A stretch of DNA of 64,000 bases, taken from the NCBI GenBank assembly GCA_030220185.1, contig JASPKZ010009935.1, forward strand, positions 62,001 to 126,000, written 5' to 3'. This DNA is from Diploptera punctata. Lineage: Eukaryota; Arthropoda; Insecta; Blattodea; Blaberidae. Position numbers and translations under genes: made by a program. Below the pieces are notes generated by a model, which was not told where the DNA came from, did no database searches, and worked only from the letters and a program-made list of their open reading frames with translations. Positions within the stretch are counted from its first letter, which is position 1, and every line of letters begins with the position of its first letter. Below are positions 22,690 to 34,248 of this stretch, piece by piece.

Positions 22690-24430
22690 TTTTAATAAAA
22701 TCCATCCAACTAACTCATTCTGACTTACCTAGAAAGTGGTAGATAGTGATTTTCGGGCATATTTTGCATCTCAAACATGTCTCTTCTTTGTCCAACAGTA
22801 GTCAGCCAGCATATTAGAACTCCGCTTGCCTTGGTACCTCTTTTCCATTGGAAATTAGCTGATGAAAATGCTCACCGTGTTCATCAGAGACAGCCCCAAG
22901 ATTTTCCGGAAAGAAGTCTAAGTGAGAGTCCAAAAAGTGCATTTTTTAAGGACATGTTGCATCCCATAGCTTTATAAGAATGTAGAAGATAAGTCACTAT
23001 GTTCTGCTTTATGGTTTGTAAGGAAATTGCAACATACATTTTTTGAAAGACTGCCAGACTGCATTTTCCAGAGGATTTAACAGACCTTCAAAATGTTCAA
23101 TCAGCCATTAGTGACCATAATTGGAGCCCTATAAAAATTCCTTCTTTCAGTTTAGCATCACTGACTTCGGGTAATTTCCATTTCAAGTACAAGAATGCAT
23201 CAGAAAGTTTATCCATAGCTTTCACAATATTTTTCGTTACTCCTAATTTAACATGCAATGGAGGTAAATCTACTTTTTCAGGATTCACTAAAGGGATATG
23301 TGACACATTTTTCTGGCCAGGGATAAGAGATTCACGTTTAGGCCATGATTTTCTAACGTAGTGAGACTTCTTATCTCTGCTGTCCCATTTGCACAAAAAA
23401 CTGCAAAATTTGGTGAACCCAAGTTGCAAACCAAGCAATAAAGCAATGACCTTTAAATCACCACAGATATACCATTTATATTTTTCATATTGGATTTTCT
23501 ACAAAACCAGTTTCATATTTTCTTATGTCTCTTTCATATCAGTGGCATGTACAACAGGTATTGATGGAAGGTCATTGCAAATATGTAGCAACACAGCCTT
23601 CAAACTAACTTTAGAGGAGTCTATGAACAATCGCCACTCATTTGGCTGGTGTGATGCCCAAGAGTTTCCATAACAGAACAAATATCATTGCAGTACACGA
23701 TATCATTTCCTTCAGAGAAACAGTCTTTGAAAGCACTATGGCGGCTACGATAACTACATATTCTTACATCTTTTTGAAGTAGATTCCAGCCTTTGAGTCT
23801 GGAAGTTAAAACTTCAGCTTGCTGTTTAGACAGATTTAAATCCCGAACCAGATCATTGAGGTATTGTTGATTGGGAAAGTATGGTTCTGATGAACAGCTA
23901 CTGCTTTCATATGTAAGAATATTTTTATTTCCATCTGAATCATTTTCAGTTTGAGCTAGGTCAGAATGAGAGTTACGAGTTAAGGTCATATCTGCATATA
24001 CTGGTATAGGGAACTCTTCATTGTGTAAGACAGGCCTCATTGCAGATGGCAAATTCGGATACATAACTGTATATTTTGATTTAGATGTGATTCCTTTAAT
24101 ATTTGTTAAACAAAAATAACAATCAGTTAGATGATCATTCGATTCCCTCCAAATCATGGGAATTGCAAATGGCATATGATGTGTACCATTTTTCCACCCA
24201 ATCAACAGTCTAACACACGAAACACAGCATATATTTGGGGCCCAGCTCTTATCAAAATCACCCACTTGACAGCCAAAGTAAAGTTCATAATGCTCTTTTA
24301 CAAGTGGTGTGAAATTTCCCCTCTGAGACTTGAAGGCCAACTCACCACAAATATAGCAGAAATTATCTGCATGATTTATACACTTCCATGGCATGATGAA
24401 AGAGAAAACTCTAAAACACAACACACACAA
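22690..24430 (-). pseudogene. Zinc-cluster protein of unknown family (degenerate copy)
   Basis: The longest frame (24430-23621) encodes a cysteine-rich start (WKCINHADNFCYICGELAF, then ICCVSCVRLLIGW, then DCYFC), suggesting two zinc-binding clusters, followed by a serine-rich linker and a helical LNLSKQQAEVLTSRLKGWNL segment. Further left, 23438-23097 encodes CSFLCKWDSRDKKSHYVRKS and PPLHVKLGVTKNIVKAMDK, and about 22960-22850 keeps NLGAVSDEHGE. I recall similar three-part proteins as high-copy unannotated arthropod genes. Frame changes near 23620, 23440 and 23090, and stops beyond, show that this copy is dead. I know no proven function; a transposon origin is an inference. Confidence 0.6.
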
Positions 24431-24789
24431 TGCACTTCTAAACAGGAAGAAAAGAAATATATTTTCACTAGTGATATTCGTGCTAACAAACTCACAGTCA
24501 GCTCAATACTGACACAGTGCAATGCAGATTAACAGGTCTGAGCATGTTAAAACGTACATGAATATGCACAGTCTTGTCTTTTGGTGGTTCAGCATGACAT
24601 TACATATAATTTTCTTAAATAGAGCTTGAATAAAATCGCTACATATATGGTAAAGGTTCCTATGACAGGTCAAAGAGAATGCTAAAATCAATTTTTAAAA
24701 AAGTAGCTGTCACAAAAAAATTGTGCCTGATGGAAAAATTCTGACTATATATCTGAATTCATTATGAAAAAATGCACTAGATTCACTAA

Positions 24790-25022
24790 TCAGATTTCTT
24801 GTGAAGAAAACATTGTCGACCAGTGTAATTGGTATTCGTCCCAGACATTTCCCCCTCGGCTACAGAGGGCATCTTCAATGAGTAGTAAGTTCTTCTAGGT
24901 GATGTTCCTTGGTCGGAAGCTGGCAAGCTTCCTAACAGGGAACATCACCTAGAACAACTCGTCACTGAAGATGCCCTCTCTAGCTGAGGGAGAGAAGAAA
25001 CGTCTGGGACAAACACCAGTTA
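24790..25022. repeat. Palindromic repeat with hammerhead-like arms
   Basis: The two halves are imperfect reverse complements around GGTGATGTTCC...GGAACATCACC. Each arm carries CUGAAGAUGCCCUC or its near copy, a GAGGG partner, GAAA and UGUC or CGUC with UGGGAC after it. The right arm (24965-25010) is sense with respect to VWA8; the left arm (24839-24879) is antisense. It ends about 130 bases before exon (c). Confidence 0.65.
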
Positions 25023-25155
25023 AAACCATTGCCTTGTAGCCCAAAATCTTCTAATATCATCATGTGAACATTTCTTACAGTTTTCTGGAAATATTTGGAA
25101 ACCAGAACATTAAAAAATAGTCTGACCTTTTCTGTTTTTTTTTTAATCATTTCAG

Positions 25156-25312
25156 GGATACAACAGTACAAACATTGACTCTTCAACCTACAGTTAGGGA
25201 CGGAGTAGTTGTATATGAAGATTCATCGTTGGTACAGGCTGTGAAATATGGACATGTCCTTGTTGTAGATGAAGCTGACAAGGCTCCAACACATGTCACA
25301 TGTATTCTTAAA
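25156..25312 (+). CDS. VWA8: VWA8 exon (c), Walker B
   Basis: Follows TTTAATCATTTCAG and ends before GTAAGC. After completing a split arginine codon it encodes DTTVQTLTLQPTVRDGVVVY, then EDSSLVQAVKYG, then HVLVVDEADKAPTHVTCILK. VVDEAD is the Walker B motif of the AAA+ module begun in exon (b), so the two exons together make one ATPase site. It ends on a codon boundary. A family C PLE begins 70 bases after its donor. Confidence 0.93.
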
Positions 25313-25382
25313 GTAAGCAATATTCAATTTATTGAAAAATTCATGGGAAATGACTCTATGAAGCAAATATGCATGTATATTC

Positions 25383-26886
25383 AAAGTTAAAATTGGGAAA
25401 CACATTATGAGGTTCTTAATTATAAATTAATGAGTCATTTTAACATCTTACCTCATATTTCATGTTTTTTCAAACACGGTAACTATAGTTTTCAAATGAT
25501 CTTGTCATTTATTTTCAACCGCCATTATGACTACCGGATATTCGTTGGAATCTCCCTCTATAACGTTGCCATCTGGTGTTGATTTGACGAACTTCGAGAT
25601 ATCGTTGCCATCTGGTGTTGATTCGATGAACTTCGAGATGAGGTCACGTTCATCCGGAATGTCGAAATTCATAGATTTAAATTTGTTCTTCTGTATAAAT
25701 ATTTTCTCCCAAACTGTCAAATCCAAAGGTTTTTCCAAATGTTTTAGAAGTTTAGCTTCTTTTTCGATTCTATGACCTTCCAACAAACTATGTGCAATAG
25801 CTGATTTTTCAATATATTGAAGATGCATTAAAATTACTCAACCTCCAGGATGAATCTGTGAAATTTACTATGGAATTAGAAAATAATAACCAAATCCCAT
25901 TTTTGACCTCTACATAAGAAGGAATGAACAACAACAAAGAATTGAATTCAATATATACAGAAAAGATACTCATATTGACAATTACATAAAGTCTTCAGGT
26001 TTCAATCATATTGCGCATAAGCATGCAATTTTCAACAGTTTGATATATAGATTATTGAATGTTCCACTAAATGAAGAGGATTTTAAGAAAGAATACAATC
26101 ACATTTTGGACATAGCTAATTTAAATGGTTTTGGAAAGGAAATAATTATAACTAAATTGAAGAAATTCAGACAACAAAAAGATTAAAAGAATACACTACC
26201 CTGCAATCTGATTCAAAGAAAGGAAAACAATTTAAGAAAATCACTTATCATCCTGGAATACATAACAAATTTCAAAAAATTTTCAAGAAATTCAATATTA
26301 CATTGGCACCGATAAATAAATTTAGCCTTGGTAACTTATTGATAACCAATAAGAAAATGAACACCCCAGATAGTAAAAAATCTGGAATTTATCAAATTGA
26401 TTGTCGAGATTGCAATAAAGTATATATAGGAAAAACAAAAAGAAATTTGGACACTCGCACAAAGGAACACTTTAGAAATATTAAAAATGGTGATATTGAA
26501 AAATCAGCTATTGCAGCACATAGTTTGTTGGAAGGTCATAGAATCGAAAAAGAAGCTAAACTTCTAAAACATTTGGAAAAACCTTTGGATTTGACAGTTT
26601 GGGAGAAAATATTTATACAGAAGAACAAATTTAAATCTATGAATTTCGACATTCCGGATGAACGTGACCTCATCTCGAAGTTCATCGAATCAACACCAGA
26701 TGGCAACGATATCTCGAAGTTCGTCAAATCAACACCAGATGGCAACGTTATAGAGGGAGATTCCAACGAATATCCGGTAGTCATAATGGCGGTTGAAAAT
26801 GAATGACAAGATCATTTGAAAACTATAGTTACCGTGTTTGAAAAAACATGAAATATGAGGTAAGATGTTAAAATGACTCATTAATT
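25383..26886 (-). mobile_element. Penelope-like element, family C, coding copy
   Basis: Flanked by TATGCATGTATATTC at 25368-25382 and 26887-26901. The 3' extension (CAAAGTTAAAATTGGGAAAC) is at the left, followed by a minus-strand piece (25430-25830) and then a longer plus-strand piece (25831-26886) covering the end of the RT connector and the complete GIY-YIG domain. The two terminal 300-base regions are nearly identical in inverted orientation, which suggests a young insertion. Confidence 0.9.
26303..26806 (+). pseudogene. GIY-YIG end of PLE family C
   Basis: A 167-residue open stretch with KKSGIYQIDCRDCNKVYIGK near residue 25-44, RNLDTRTKEHFRN, and DLTVWEKIFIQ. After this the protein runs through two short direct repeats (ISKF then STPDGN) shared with the opposite end. 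Upstream (25830-26300) matching RT-connector sequence is broken by stops. The same residues 25505-25828 appear on the minus strand in the inverted piece. Confidence 0.8.
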
Positions 26887-26901
26887 TATGCATGTATATT
26901 C

Positions 26902-27361
26902 CCATGACACCCACTGCATTTTTCATGCTTCAGGTTTTGCCCTATGCATATAGATGGTATTAATGTGGTCTACTTTAAATTTTTATGCACCACTTCAGCA
27001 GACCACTTTACATAGATTATGTGTACTTGCATTGTTTACAGAGAGAGGGTAGAATGAGTGTTTATATGTGATGTAAGTGTGTTGTATAAGGGATATTGAA
27101 GAAGAGAAGAGAGGTGATGAAACCCGATGTTGCCACCACATAGCCTACTCCTGATGAAAGTACAGTGGGGATCACTGGCTTAATGTCCACATCCGTCGAA
27201 CAATTTGCTGTCAACAGTAATGCATGTCTTTTCAACATGTGTACTGTGGAGGTGTTTGAAATTTAATCGAGGCATCTAGTGCACAATCTGACAATTAAAA
27301 ATAGTACGCTAGCATCCCCATTTCTAGTTCAAGATTGAAATTTTACAATTAAAATTTCCAA
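26902..27361. other. Intron, no recognised feature
   Basis: No homology, palindrome or repeat recognised. Confidence 0.4.
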
Positions 27362-27440
27362 TGCCACCAGATATCAAACCTGGGTCCACTAATCATGAAC
27401 CAGGTACACTACCACCTGAGCTAACACAGCATACTATGAG
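27362..27440 (-). repeat. tRNA-like sequence
   Basis: On the minus strand GTTAGCTCAGGTGGTAGTG resembles an A box and CCCAGGTTTGATATCTGG a B-box arm. The acceptor ends do not pair well, so this is a tRNA-derived SINE scrap and not a functional tRNA gene. Confidence 0.5.
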
Positions 27441-27780
27441 GTACAATAGAATAAATACAAAATGAATCTGAAAATTTTCATTTTGCCTCAAAAATGTAAT
27501 GAAGTTTCTGATTCATATTCCTATTAATTATTTATTATGTTGTAATTAATGTAGAAGACAAAATTAATTTTAATTAATGATTCCATTTTTGAATGATGTA
27601 ACTCTTCTTAAATAAATTATTTTAGGAAATCTCTGAGAACTTGATATTTATAGAGTCCTGTATTATGATGAACAGAAAGTAATCAATACAAAAACAACAA
27701 ATATCATTCAGCATCAAGTGAATACAGTCTAAAAATGCATCTTGGAATTAAACAATTCACAGAGAAAATACCTCATAACA

Positions 27781-27926
27781 TTGAACTTGCATAAGAATAA
27801 ATGACATGAGGTTTAATTTAAGATAAAATCAAATGTTTCATACCGCTCCTCGTATTAATCTTCTAAGTACACGCGGTCTACCTAAAGATTAATATGAAGA
27901 AAGGTATGAAACATTTGATTCTATCT
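27781..27926 (-). mobile_element. PLE family E, minimal fold-back copy
   Basis: Between TACCTCATAACA at 27769-27780 and 27927-27938. Contains the 3' extension (AATAAATGACATGAGGTTTA) and two inverted ends (AAATCAAATGTTTCATACC and GGTATGAAACATTTGATT) around a short hairpin. No protein-coding part. Confidence 0.8.
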
Positions 27927-28044
27927 TACCTCATAACAATTCAGAAAGAGCAGAACAGACACAAAAATTAACAAATTCTTTATAATACCAAGATATAGAG
28001 CATCACACATTTTTTTTACTGCACCGATCAACAAACTTAATGAC

Positions 28045-28370
28045 AGATAAATTAAAATGTTTCATACCTCCTCTCCTTATAACAAATCTTCTAAGTAGAT
28101 CGCGATTTCAGGGCATTGGCAGCCCCATCCTCAGTACATCTTGACGACTGATGTTATATCGACATAACAGAGGTTTATCGGTCCACCAATAGAGGGTAGA
28201 AGAAATTATTCTTCTGATCGACATAATATCAGTCGTCAAGATGTACTGAGGATGGGACAACCAATACCCTGAAATCATGATCTGCTTAGAAGATTGGTTA
28301 TGAGGAGAGGTATGAAACATTTTAATTTATTTTAAATTAAACCTCAGGGTGATATATTCCTATAAAAGTT
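28045..28370 (+). mobile_element. PLE family E, fold-back copy
   Basis: Flanked by CAAACTTAATGAC at 28032-28044 and 28371-28383. The left half is the inverted repeat of the right half, each ending in the AAATGTTTCATACC terminus; the 3' extension (CCTCAGGGTGATATATTCC) is at the right. Both halves hold the CUGAGGA hammerhead-like motif (28091-28137 minus, 28243-28289 plus). Confidence 0.88.
28243..28289 (+). ncRNA. Hammerhead-like motif, PLE-E fold-back
   Basis: GUA/UGC pairs could close stem I; core CUGAGGA, extra U, stem GGG/CCC with a mismatch, GAAA, palindrome AUCAUGAU and C. All three conserved blocks are intact. Stem II is weaker than in the 12876 copy. Confidence 0.55.
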
Positions 28371-28383
28371 CAAACTTAATGAC

Positions 28384-28549
28384 CCTCAGAACTTCAATGA
28401 CCATTAGCACTTCAGACCTTAAAAGAAACATACCTCCAAAATGAATTGTTAAGATTGTACATAGATGCCTCACTAATAAATAATAGACAGGTGCAGAAGT
28501 TTATTAGCAATTATTTTCACACTATGTTCCCTTGGGCCCATATGAAAAT
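28384..28549. other. Intron spacer
   Basis: Nothing recognised. Confidence 0.4.
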
Positions 28550-28562
28550 ATGTAGAAATAAA

Positions 28563-29362
28563 AATAAAATTAATTGTGAATTCTTCTTACCTCATACTTC
28601 TATGTTTTTTTAAACACAGCACCGCTGTATCTGTGACCATCGTCACCATCATCAGCTGTTTTCACGACTGTCAATTTTTTCTTTTGACGGTAATTATCCA
28701 AATTGCCATCTGGTGTTCTTTTGAAGGAATCATTTTTTAAACTGCCATCTGTTGTATTTTTGAAGAACTTTGTAATCAAGCTTGGTTCGTCTGGAATCTT
28801 GAAGTTCATGGTTCTAGTATGTTTTTTTTTAATATATATCTTTTCCCAAGCTGTTAAATCCAAAGGTTTGGATAGATGTTTCAAAAGTTTTGCTTCTTTT
28901 TCAATTCTGTGATTCTCTAATACACTATGTGCTGCTGTAGCTGATTTTTCAATTTCTCAGCTATAGCAGCACATAGTTTATTAGAGAATCATAGAATTGA
29001 AAAAGAAGCAAAACTTTTGAAACATCTATCCAAACCTTTGGATTTAACAGTTCGGGAAAATATATATATTCAAAAAAACCATACTAGAACCATGAACTTC
29101 GAGATTCCAGACGAATCAAGCTTGATTACAAAGTTCTTCAAAAATACAACAGATGGCAGTTTAGAAAATGATTCCTTCAAAAGAACACCAGATGGCAGTT
29201 TGGATAATTACCGGCAAAAGAAAAAATTGACAGGCATGAAAACAGCTAATGATGGTGACGATGGTCGCTGATACAGTATGAGGTAAGAAGAATTCACAAT
29301 TCATTTTATTCTTATCAATAAAACCTGATAATATTAAAATTCCCAAATTTATTATATAAAAA
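28563..29362 (+). mobile_element. Penelope-like element, family B
   Basis: Probable duplication ATG(T/C)AGAAATAAA at 28550-28562 and 29363-29375. Left part (to about 28950) encodes on the minus strand KHLSKPLDLTAWEKIYIKK and FKIPDEPSLITKFF; the right part encodes the same on the plus strand (29017-29271). They meet near the SAIAAHS segment. The 3' extension is at 29325-29362. Confidence 0.82.
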
Positions 29363-29551
29363 ATGCAGAAATAAACCTCACAGGAAGTGCACTAAAAGAT
29401 CTTCAGAACAGACATCAAACATAAATTAATCATATTAACAAATTCCAAAGCTGCAATTGAAACCATTGCAATCCCCATATAATGACCTCCATCACTGTAC
29501 ACGATATCACAGCAATGGTTAAACTTATTACACCATTAAATTATTTTCAGT

Positions 29552-29998
29552 CTAATCATCTTACCTCAATATGAATGTTGATTTGTTCTTGGACATGTTT
29601 CAAAACAATTCTGTTTTATCGTCAGCTTGTCCAGACTGGTTAGATTTATGTTGCACACCCTGGATGTCGATGTCAGCTCCATCCTGTGACTGGCCAAAGA
29701 ACCTCCAAACAAGGTCACACTCCGTCGGTATGTCAAAATTCATAACTCTGTTTTTGTTCTTCTGAATATAGATTTTTTCCCAAATAGTCAGCTCTTTTGT
29801 TTGGAGGTTCTTTGACCAACCACAGGATGGAGCTGACATCGACATCTATGGTGTGCAACATAAATCTAACCAGTCCAGACTGGTGATAAAACAGAATTGT
29901 TTGAAACATGTCCAAGAACAAATCAACATTTATATTGAGGTAAGATGATTAGACTGAAAGTAATTTAATTAAAATAACCTCAAAATATCACTTCCTAA
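29552..29998 (+). mobile_element. PLE family D, fold-back copy
   Basis: Inverted ends (ATCTTACCTCAATATGAATG and ATTTATATTGAGGTAAGATG) surround two inverted GIY-YIG C-terminal pieces, the left one reading ELTIWEKIYIQKNKNRVMNF on the minus strand. The 3' extension (AACCTCAAAATATCACTTCC) is at the right. I could not fix a target duplication. Confidence 0.75.
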
Positions 29999-30139
29999 AA
30001 CTAAATATTCTTACACCATGATTACAACAAATTGTACTGCACTGGATTCCTCCCATGTTGACATTGTTAGAATTGAAATTGCAGATATGCTGGCAACTAT
30101 TTTAAATCAAAATTACAGAGGGAAGTAACACTATGAATT

Positions 30140-30300
30140 AATTTACAATTTATAAATTAAGTCGGATAAATTATTTTTTCATCTCACCTCTAGTTGAATG
30201 GAGAGGATGTTCTTTGAAACATATCTAAGTGAGAGTGACATGTATATTTCCAGTTCAATCTCTTGGTAATATTATCTCATAATGTTATTTTCTATCAATT
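30140..30300. mobile_element. PLE-like terminal fragment
   Basis: GGGAAGTAACACTATGAATT at the left and ATCTCATAATGTTATTTTC at the right look like PLE extensions, with a CATCTCACCTCTAGTTG end between them. Family not identified. Confidence 0.45.
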
Positions 30301-30329
30301 ATTAATTTATTTTTTTTTAATGGGGGGGA

Positions 30330-30838
30330 GCATGCCATAGCTTAGTTAGTTATTCAATATGCTACAAGCCGCAAAAAGTTGAGGTTCCGAGTCCAGTGTG
30401 GTCAGGATTTTTAAACTGCTCTAAACCATCTGGTGGCACCATGACTCTGTGGTCAACTCAGCTTCTAACAAAAATAAGTACCAGACATATGTTTTGGAGA
30501 TGAAGACAGGCTTCACACAGAGCTGACAATCTGGCTCATGTCTCATGCCGATTGTCTATAACAGGCCTGTTAATAAGTGCTCACTAGCTGTGAAAAGATG
30601 ACCAAAGATGACCTGCCCTTCCTTATTTAACCCCACCCCTCCTATTCAAACCTAAGCCGGATAGACTAGTCACTTGTCAGTTGTGTTGTTTTATTGGGGT
30701 GAATCTGTACGCGGGTAGGAGGGGGAACCATCTTTTCACACCTAGTGAGCACTTATTAACAGCCCTGGTCTACAAAGTGGGAGCCTTAACCTCCTATTAT
30801 CCCAAGGGTCATCTAAGGCCCATAGTGGGATCACTTTA
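30330..30838 (+). mobile_element. tRNA-derived SINE, family 2, split by a MITE
   Basis: The head has GAGGTTCCGAGTCCAGT (B-box-like) after TGCTACAAGCCGC. The body (GATTTTTAAACTG, GTACCAGA, GGGAGCCTTAACCTCCTA) recurs at 49085-49365. A 206-bp hAT-type MITE interrupts it. Confidence 0.75.
30562..30767. mobile_element. hAT-type MITE
   Basis: Terminal inverted repeats of about 39 bases begin CAGGCCTGTTAATAAGTGCT and end with the complement of CAGGGCTGTTAATAAGTGCT. The flanks GTCTATAA (30554-30561) and GTCTACAA (30768-30775) are an 8-bp duplication with one change. CAG-start repeats and 8-bp duplications identify hAT. No coding capacity. Confidence 0.88.
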
Positions 30839-30839
30839 C

Positions 30840-31221
30840 CTTTTTTACATCTTAAATAGTGTCATAAACCTTTTCTTTTCCTTCATTGCTCAGCTTCAAA
30901 TAAACTCTTGTAGTATTGTAATTTTTTATATAAATATGGCATATACTTCATTACCTTATAGTGAAATTTCCTTTAGTAGGATTCTCTGCTTTATAAGTGA
31001 CTTATTTATTATATTTAAATTAATGTTGGGAAGTAAACATTATGAGGTCATATCATTAAATATTGAGTGAAGAACATATTTTTAATAACTTGCCTCATAC
31101 AACTTCAAATTTCTTTGATTTATTTGACTTATTTATTGCCTTTCTTAATAACATACACAATAAAATTCTGTTGAGATATCAGCCACAGTATAAAGTTTTT
31201 AATATAAAATTATAAAAAGTT
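30840..31221. other. Intron, no recognised feature
   Basis: Nothing recognised apart from AT-rich sequence and CATTATGAGGTCATATC near 31040, a possible PLE scrap. Confidence 0.4.
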
Positions 31222-31341
31222 ATCCTTAAGGTATTAAGTTATGTAGATAGGAAATAACACTATGAGGTTTTTTAATATTGTTTATTTTTTATTATTTCAC
31301 TCACCTCATACTTCATAATTCATAGCAGACCCTGGGTTTCT

Positions 31342-33492
31342 TCACATCATTTGTGACATTCTCAATGCTGCGTCACGTTCACAACTGACGTCCAACGGCC
31401 TTCTATCCTGCAGACTGACCTCCGCGCCATCTGGTGGCCGACCGAAGAATTTCCAAATCAGTCCTCTTTCTTTATAACCGGGTATTTCAAAATTCATAGT
31501 TGTATTTTCATTCTTGCATATGTAAATTTTTTCCCAAATTGTGAGTTCCTTCGGTTTTTCCAATTGTTTAAGTAATTTTGTTTTGGTTTCTATTCTATGT
31601 TTTTCTGACCAGGCATGTGCAGCTATTGCAGATTTTTCGGTTTCTCCATTTTTAACATTTCTGAGGTGTTCTTTTAATCTTGTATTTAGATTCCTTTTTG
31701 TTTTTCCTATGTATATCTTTTCACAATCTTTACAATTAATTTGATAAATTCCCGATTTTTTGCAGTCTTCAATCTTTTCATTTTTGTTGGTTTTTATTAA
31801 ATTACCTAAGCTGTAATCATTTTTCGGTGCTAATTTAATGTTGAATTTGTTGAAAATTTTTTGAAACTTGTCAAATACCAAAGGATGGTATGTGAACTTC
31901 TTGAATTTTTTGCCTATATTTTTATCTGTCTGAAGAGTACTTTCATTGATGACTTTTTGTTCTTTGAATTTATTTATTTTCTTGTGTATCATCTTCTTTT
32001 GAAAACCATTATCCTTAGCAATTTTTATGATGTGTTCTTTCTCTTTATTGTAATTTTCTTTGCTCATGGGGACATTCACAAGTCTGTGTGTTAAACTATT
32101 AAATACTGCCTGTTTGTGTGAAAAATGGTTAAATCCAGTAGCTTTTATATAATTGTCGATGTGAGTTTCTTTTCTGTAGATTCCAAATTCTATTTTCTTT
32201 TTTTCTTCATTCCTAATCAATTTAAGGTCTAAAAATGGTATTTCATGATTATTTTCTATTTCCATTGTAAATTTGATTGTTTTATTTTGAATATTTAACA
32301 GTTTAATGGCATCTTCTAATTGTTTCTCTTTTACTATTGCTATGATATCATCTACATATCTTCTCCAAAATTTAAACATCAAAGGATGTGCTTTGGTTAC
32401 ATGACATTCAAAGTTCCCCATAAACATGTCTGCTAAGAATGGTGATAATGGATTTCCCATTGCGAGTCCTGATTTTTGTCTAAAGTATTTTCCTCTAAAG
32501 GTGAAGAACATTTGATTTAAGCATAATTTTGTTAGTTTTATGTATTCTTTAACGCTATCATCATCTAATTTGTTTTCTTTCAACCATTTTTCTAAAATTT
32601 TCAAAGTTGTGTCAGTCGGGATGTTTGTGAATAATGAAGTAACATCAAATGAGACCAATCTTTCTGAAGGTTCTATTTCTACATTTTCTAATTTCTCAAC
32701 TAATTGGTAAGAATTTTCTACTGCTAAATTTTCAAATTTTTCCATACCTTTAAATTTATTGTTAAGCCATTTGGATATGTTATATGTCGGTGAGTTGATA
32801 TTGTTGATGATAGGTCTCATTTTCTTTCCGTCTTTGTGGATTTTAGGAAGACCATGAATGTTGGGGTTTCTGGGATTTGGTATTTTTAATTTAAACTTTT
32901 CCTTTTGTGTCATAATTTTTTTAATTGATTTTAGGCTGGTTTCAACTTCTTTAATTGTTTTTGCGAGAGGATTTGTTTTAATTTCTTCATATTCTTCCCC
33001 CTTTAATAAATTCTCCATCCTATCATTATAATCTTCTTTATCCAAAATTACCAAATTATTCCCTTTGTCTGACTTTGAAAAAACAACATTTTTATTATTA
33101 ATGTTTCTTACTTTCTTCATATTTGTTTTGCATATGTTTTTTATTTTTGTGTTTTAATTTTTTCAATAACTTCCCCACATTCTTTTCTGATTATTGTTTG
33201 TTCTTCATAATTCATGTCATCTATAGCAATTTCAACATCAGCTATGTAATCTTCTAAATTGTTAGAGTAACCAATGCATGTTTTCAATCCCTTGTCCAAA
33301 ATAGATATTTTCTTCTTTTGTAAAGTTTTCAGATGATAGGTTAATTACATTATTCTCATTTTCTTTATCCCTCCCTAATGTAGTGGTTATACTTTTTGTA
33401 CTTATATTTTTCTTAAATTTTTTTAACTCAGGTTTTAAATTAATTATCTTTTTCTTTTGTACATCAAATTTTTTCTTCATTTTGAGGTTCAA
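31342..33492 (-). pseudogene. PLE family A polyprotein: RT plus GIY-YIG
   Basis: The main frame (33120-31342) has 592 residues. In order: finger/palm RT motifs (NPNIHGLPKIHKDGKKMRPI near 90, LVSFDVTSLFTNIP near 160, SGLAMGNPLSPFLADMFMG near 222, YVDDIIAIV near 255, with the two catalytic aspartates), a long basic connector, and a GIY-YIG nuclease (KSGIYQINCKDCEKIYIGKT near 455). RT and GIY-YIG in this order define Penelope-like elements. The upstream N-terminal part (33492-33262, with ENFTKEENIYFGQGIENMHW) is in other frames, so at least two frameshifts separate it. The RT core itself is open and could be translated. Confidence 0.92.
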
Positions 33493-33774
33493 TTGGTTGT
33501 AGAAGTTTTTTTTCTAGGTTATCCCAAATAACCATTTTTCACACAAACAGGCAGTATTTAATAGTTTAACACACAGACTTGTGAATGTCCCCATGAGCAA
33601 AGAAAATTACAATAAAGAGAAAGAACACATCATAAAAATTGCTAAGGATAATGGTTTTCAAAGAGATGATACACAAGAAATAAATAAATTCAAAGAACAA
33701 AAATCATCAATGAAAGTACTCTTCAGACAGATAAAAATATAGGCAAAAAATTCAAGAAGTTCACATACCATCCT

Positions 33775-34248
33775 TTGGTATTTGACAAGTTTCAAAAAAT
33801 TTTCAACAAATTCAACATTAAATTAGCACCGAAAAATTATTACAGCTTAGGTAATTTAATAAAAACCAACAAAAATGAAAAGATTGAAGACTGCAAAAAA
33901 TCGGGAATTTATCAAATTAATTGTAAAGATTGTGAAAAGATATACATAGGAAAAATAAAAAGGAATCTAAATACAAGATTAAAAGAACACCTCAGAAATG
34001 TTAAAAATGGAGAAACCGAAAAATCTGCAATAGCTGCACCTGCCTGGTCAGAAAAACATAGAATAGAAACCAAAACAAAATTACTTAAACAATTGGAAAA
34101 ACCGAAGGAACTCACAATTTGGGAAAAAATTTACATATGCAAGAATGAAAATACAACTATGAATTTTGAAATACCCGGTTATAAAGAAAGAGGACTGATT
34201 TGGAAATTCTTCGGTCGGCCACCAGATGGCGCGGAGGACAGTCTGTAG
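33775..34248 (+). pseudogene. Inverted GIY-YIG piece of PLE family A
   Basis: 157 residues matching the C-terminus of the same element's polyprotein. It carries KSGIYQINCKDCEKIYIGKI and TIWEKIYICKN, with a stop earlier than the other copies at EDSL. Upstream frameshifts lie at about 33663 and 33710. It has no function of its own here; it marks the inverted 5' arm. Confidence 0.85.
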
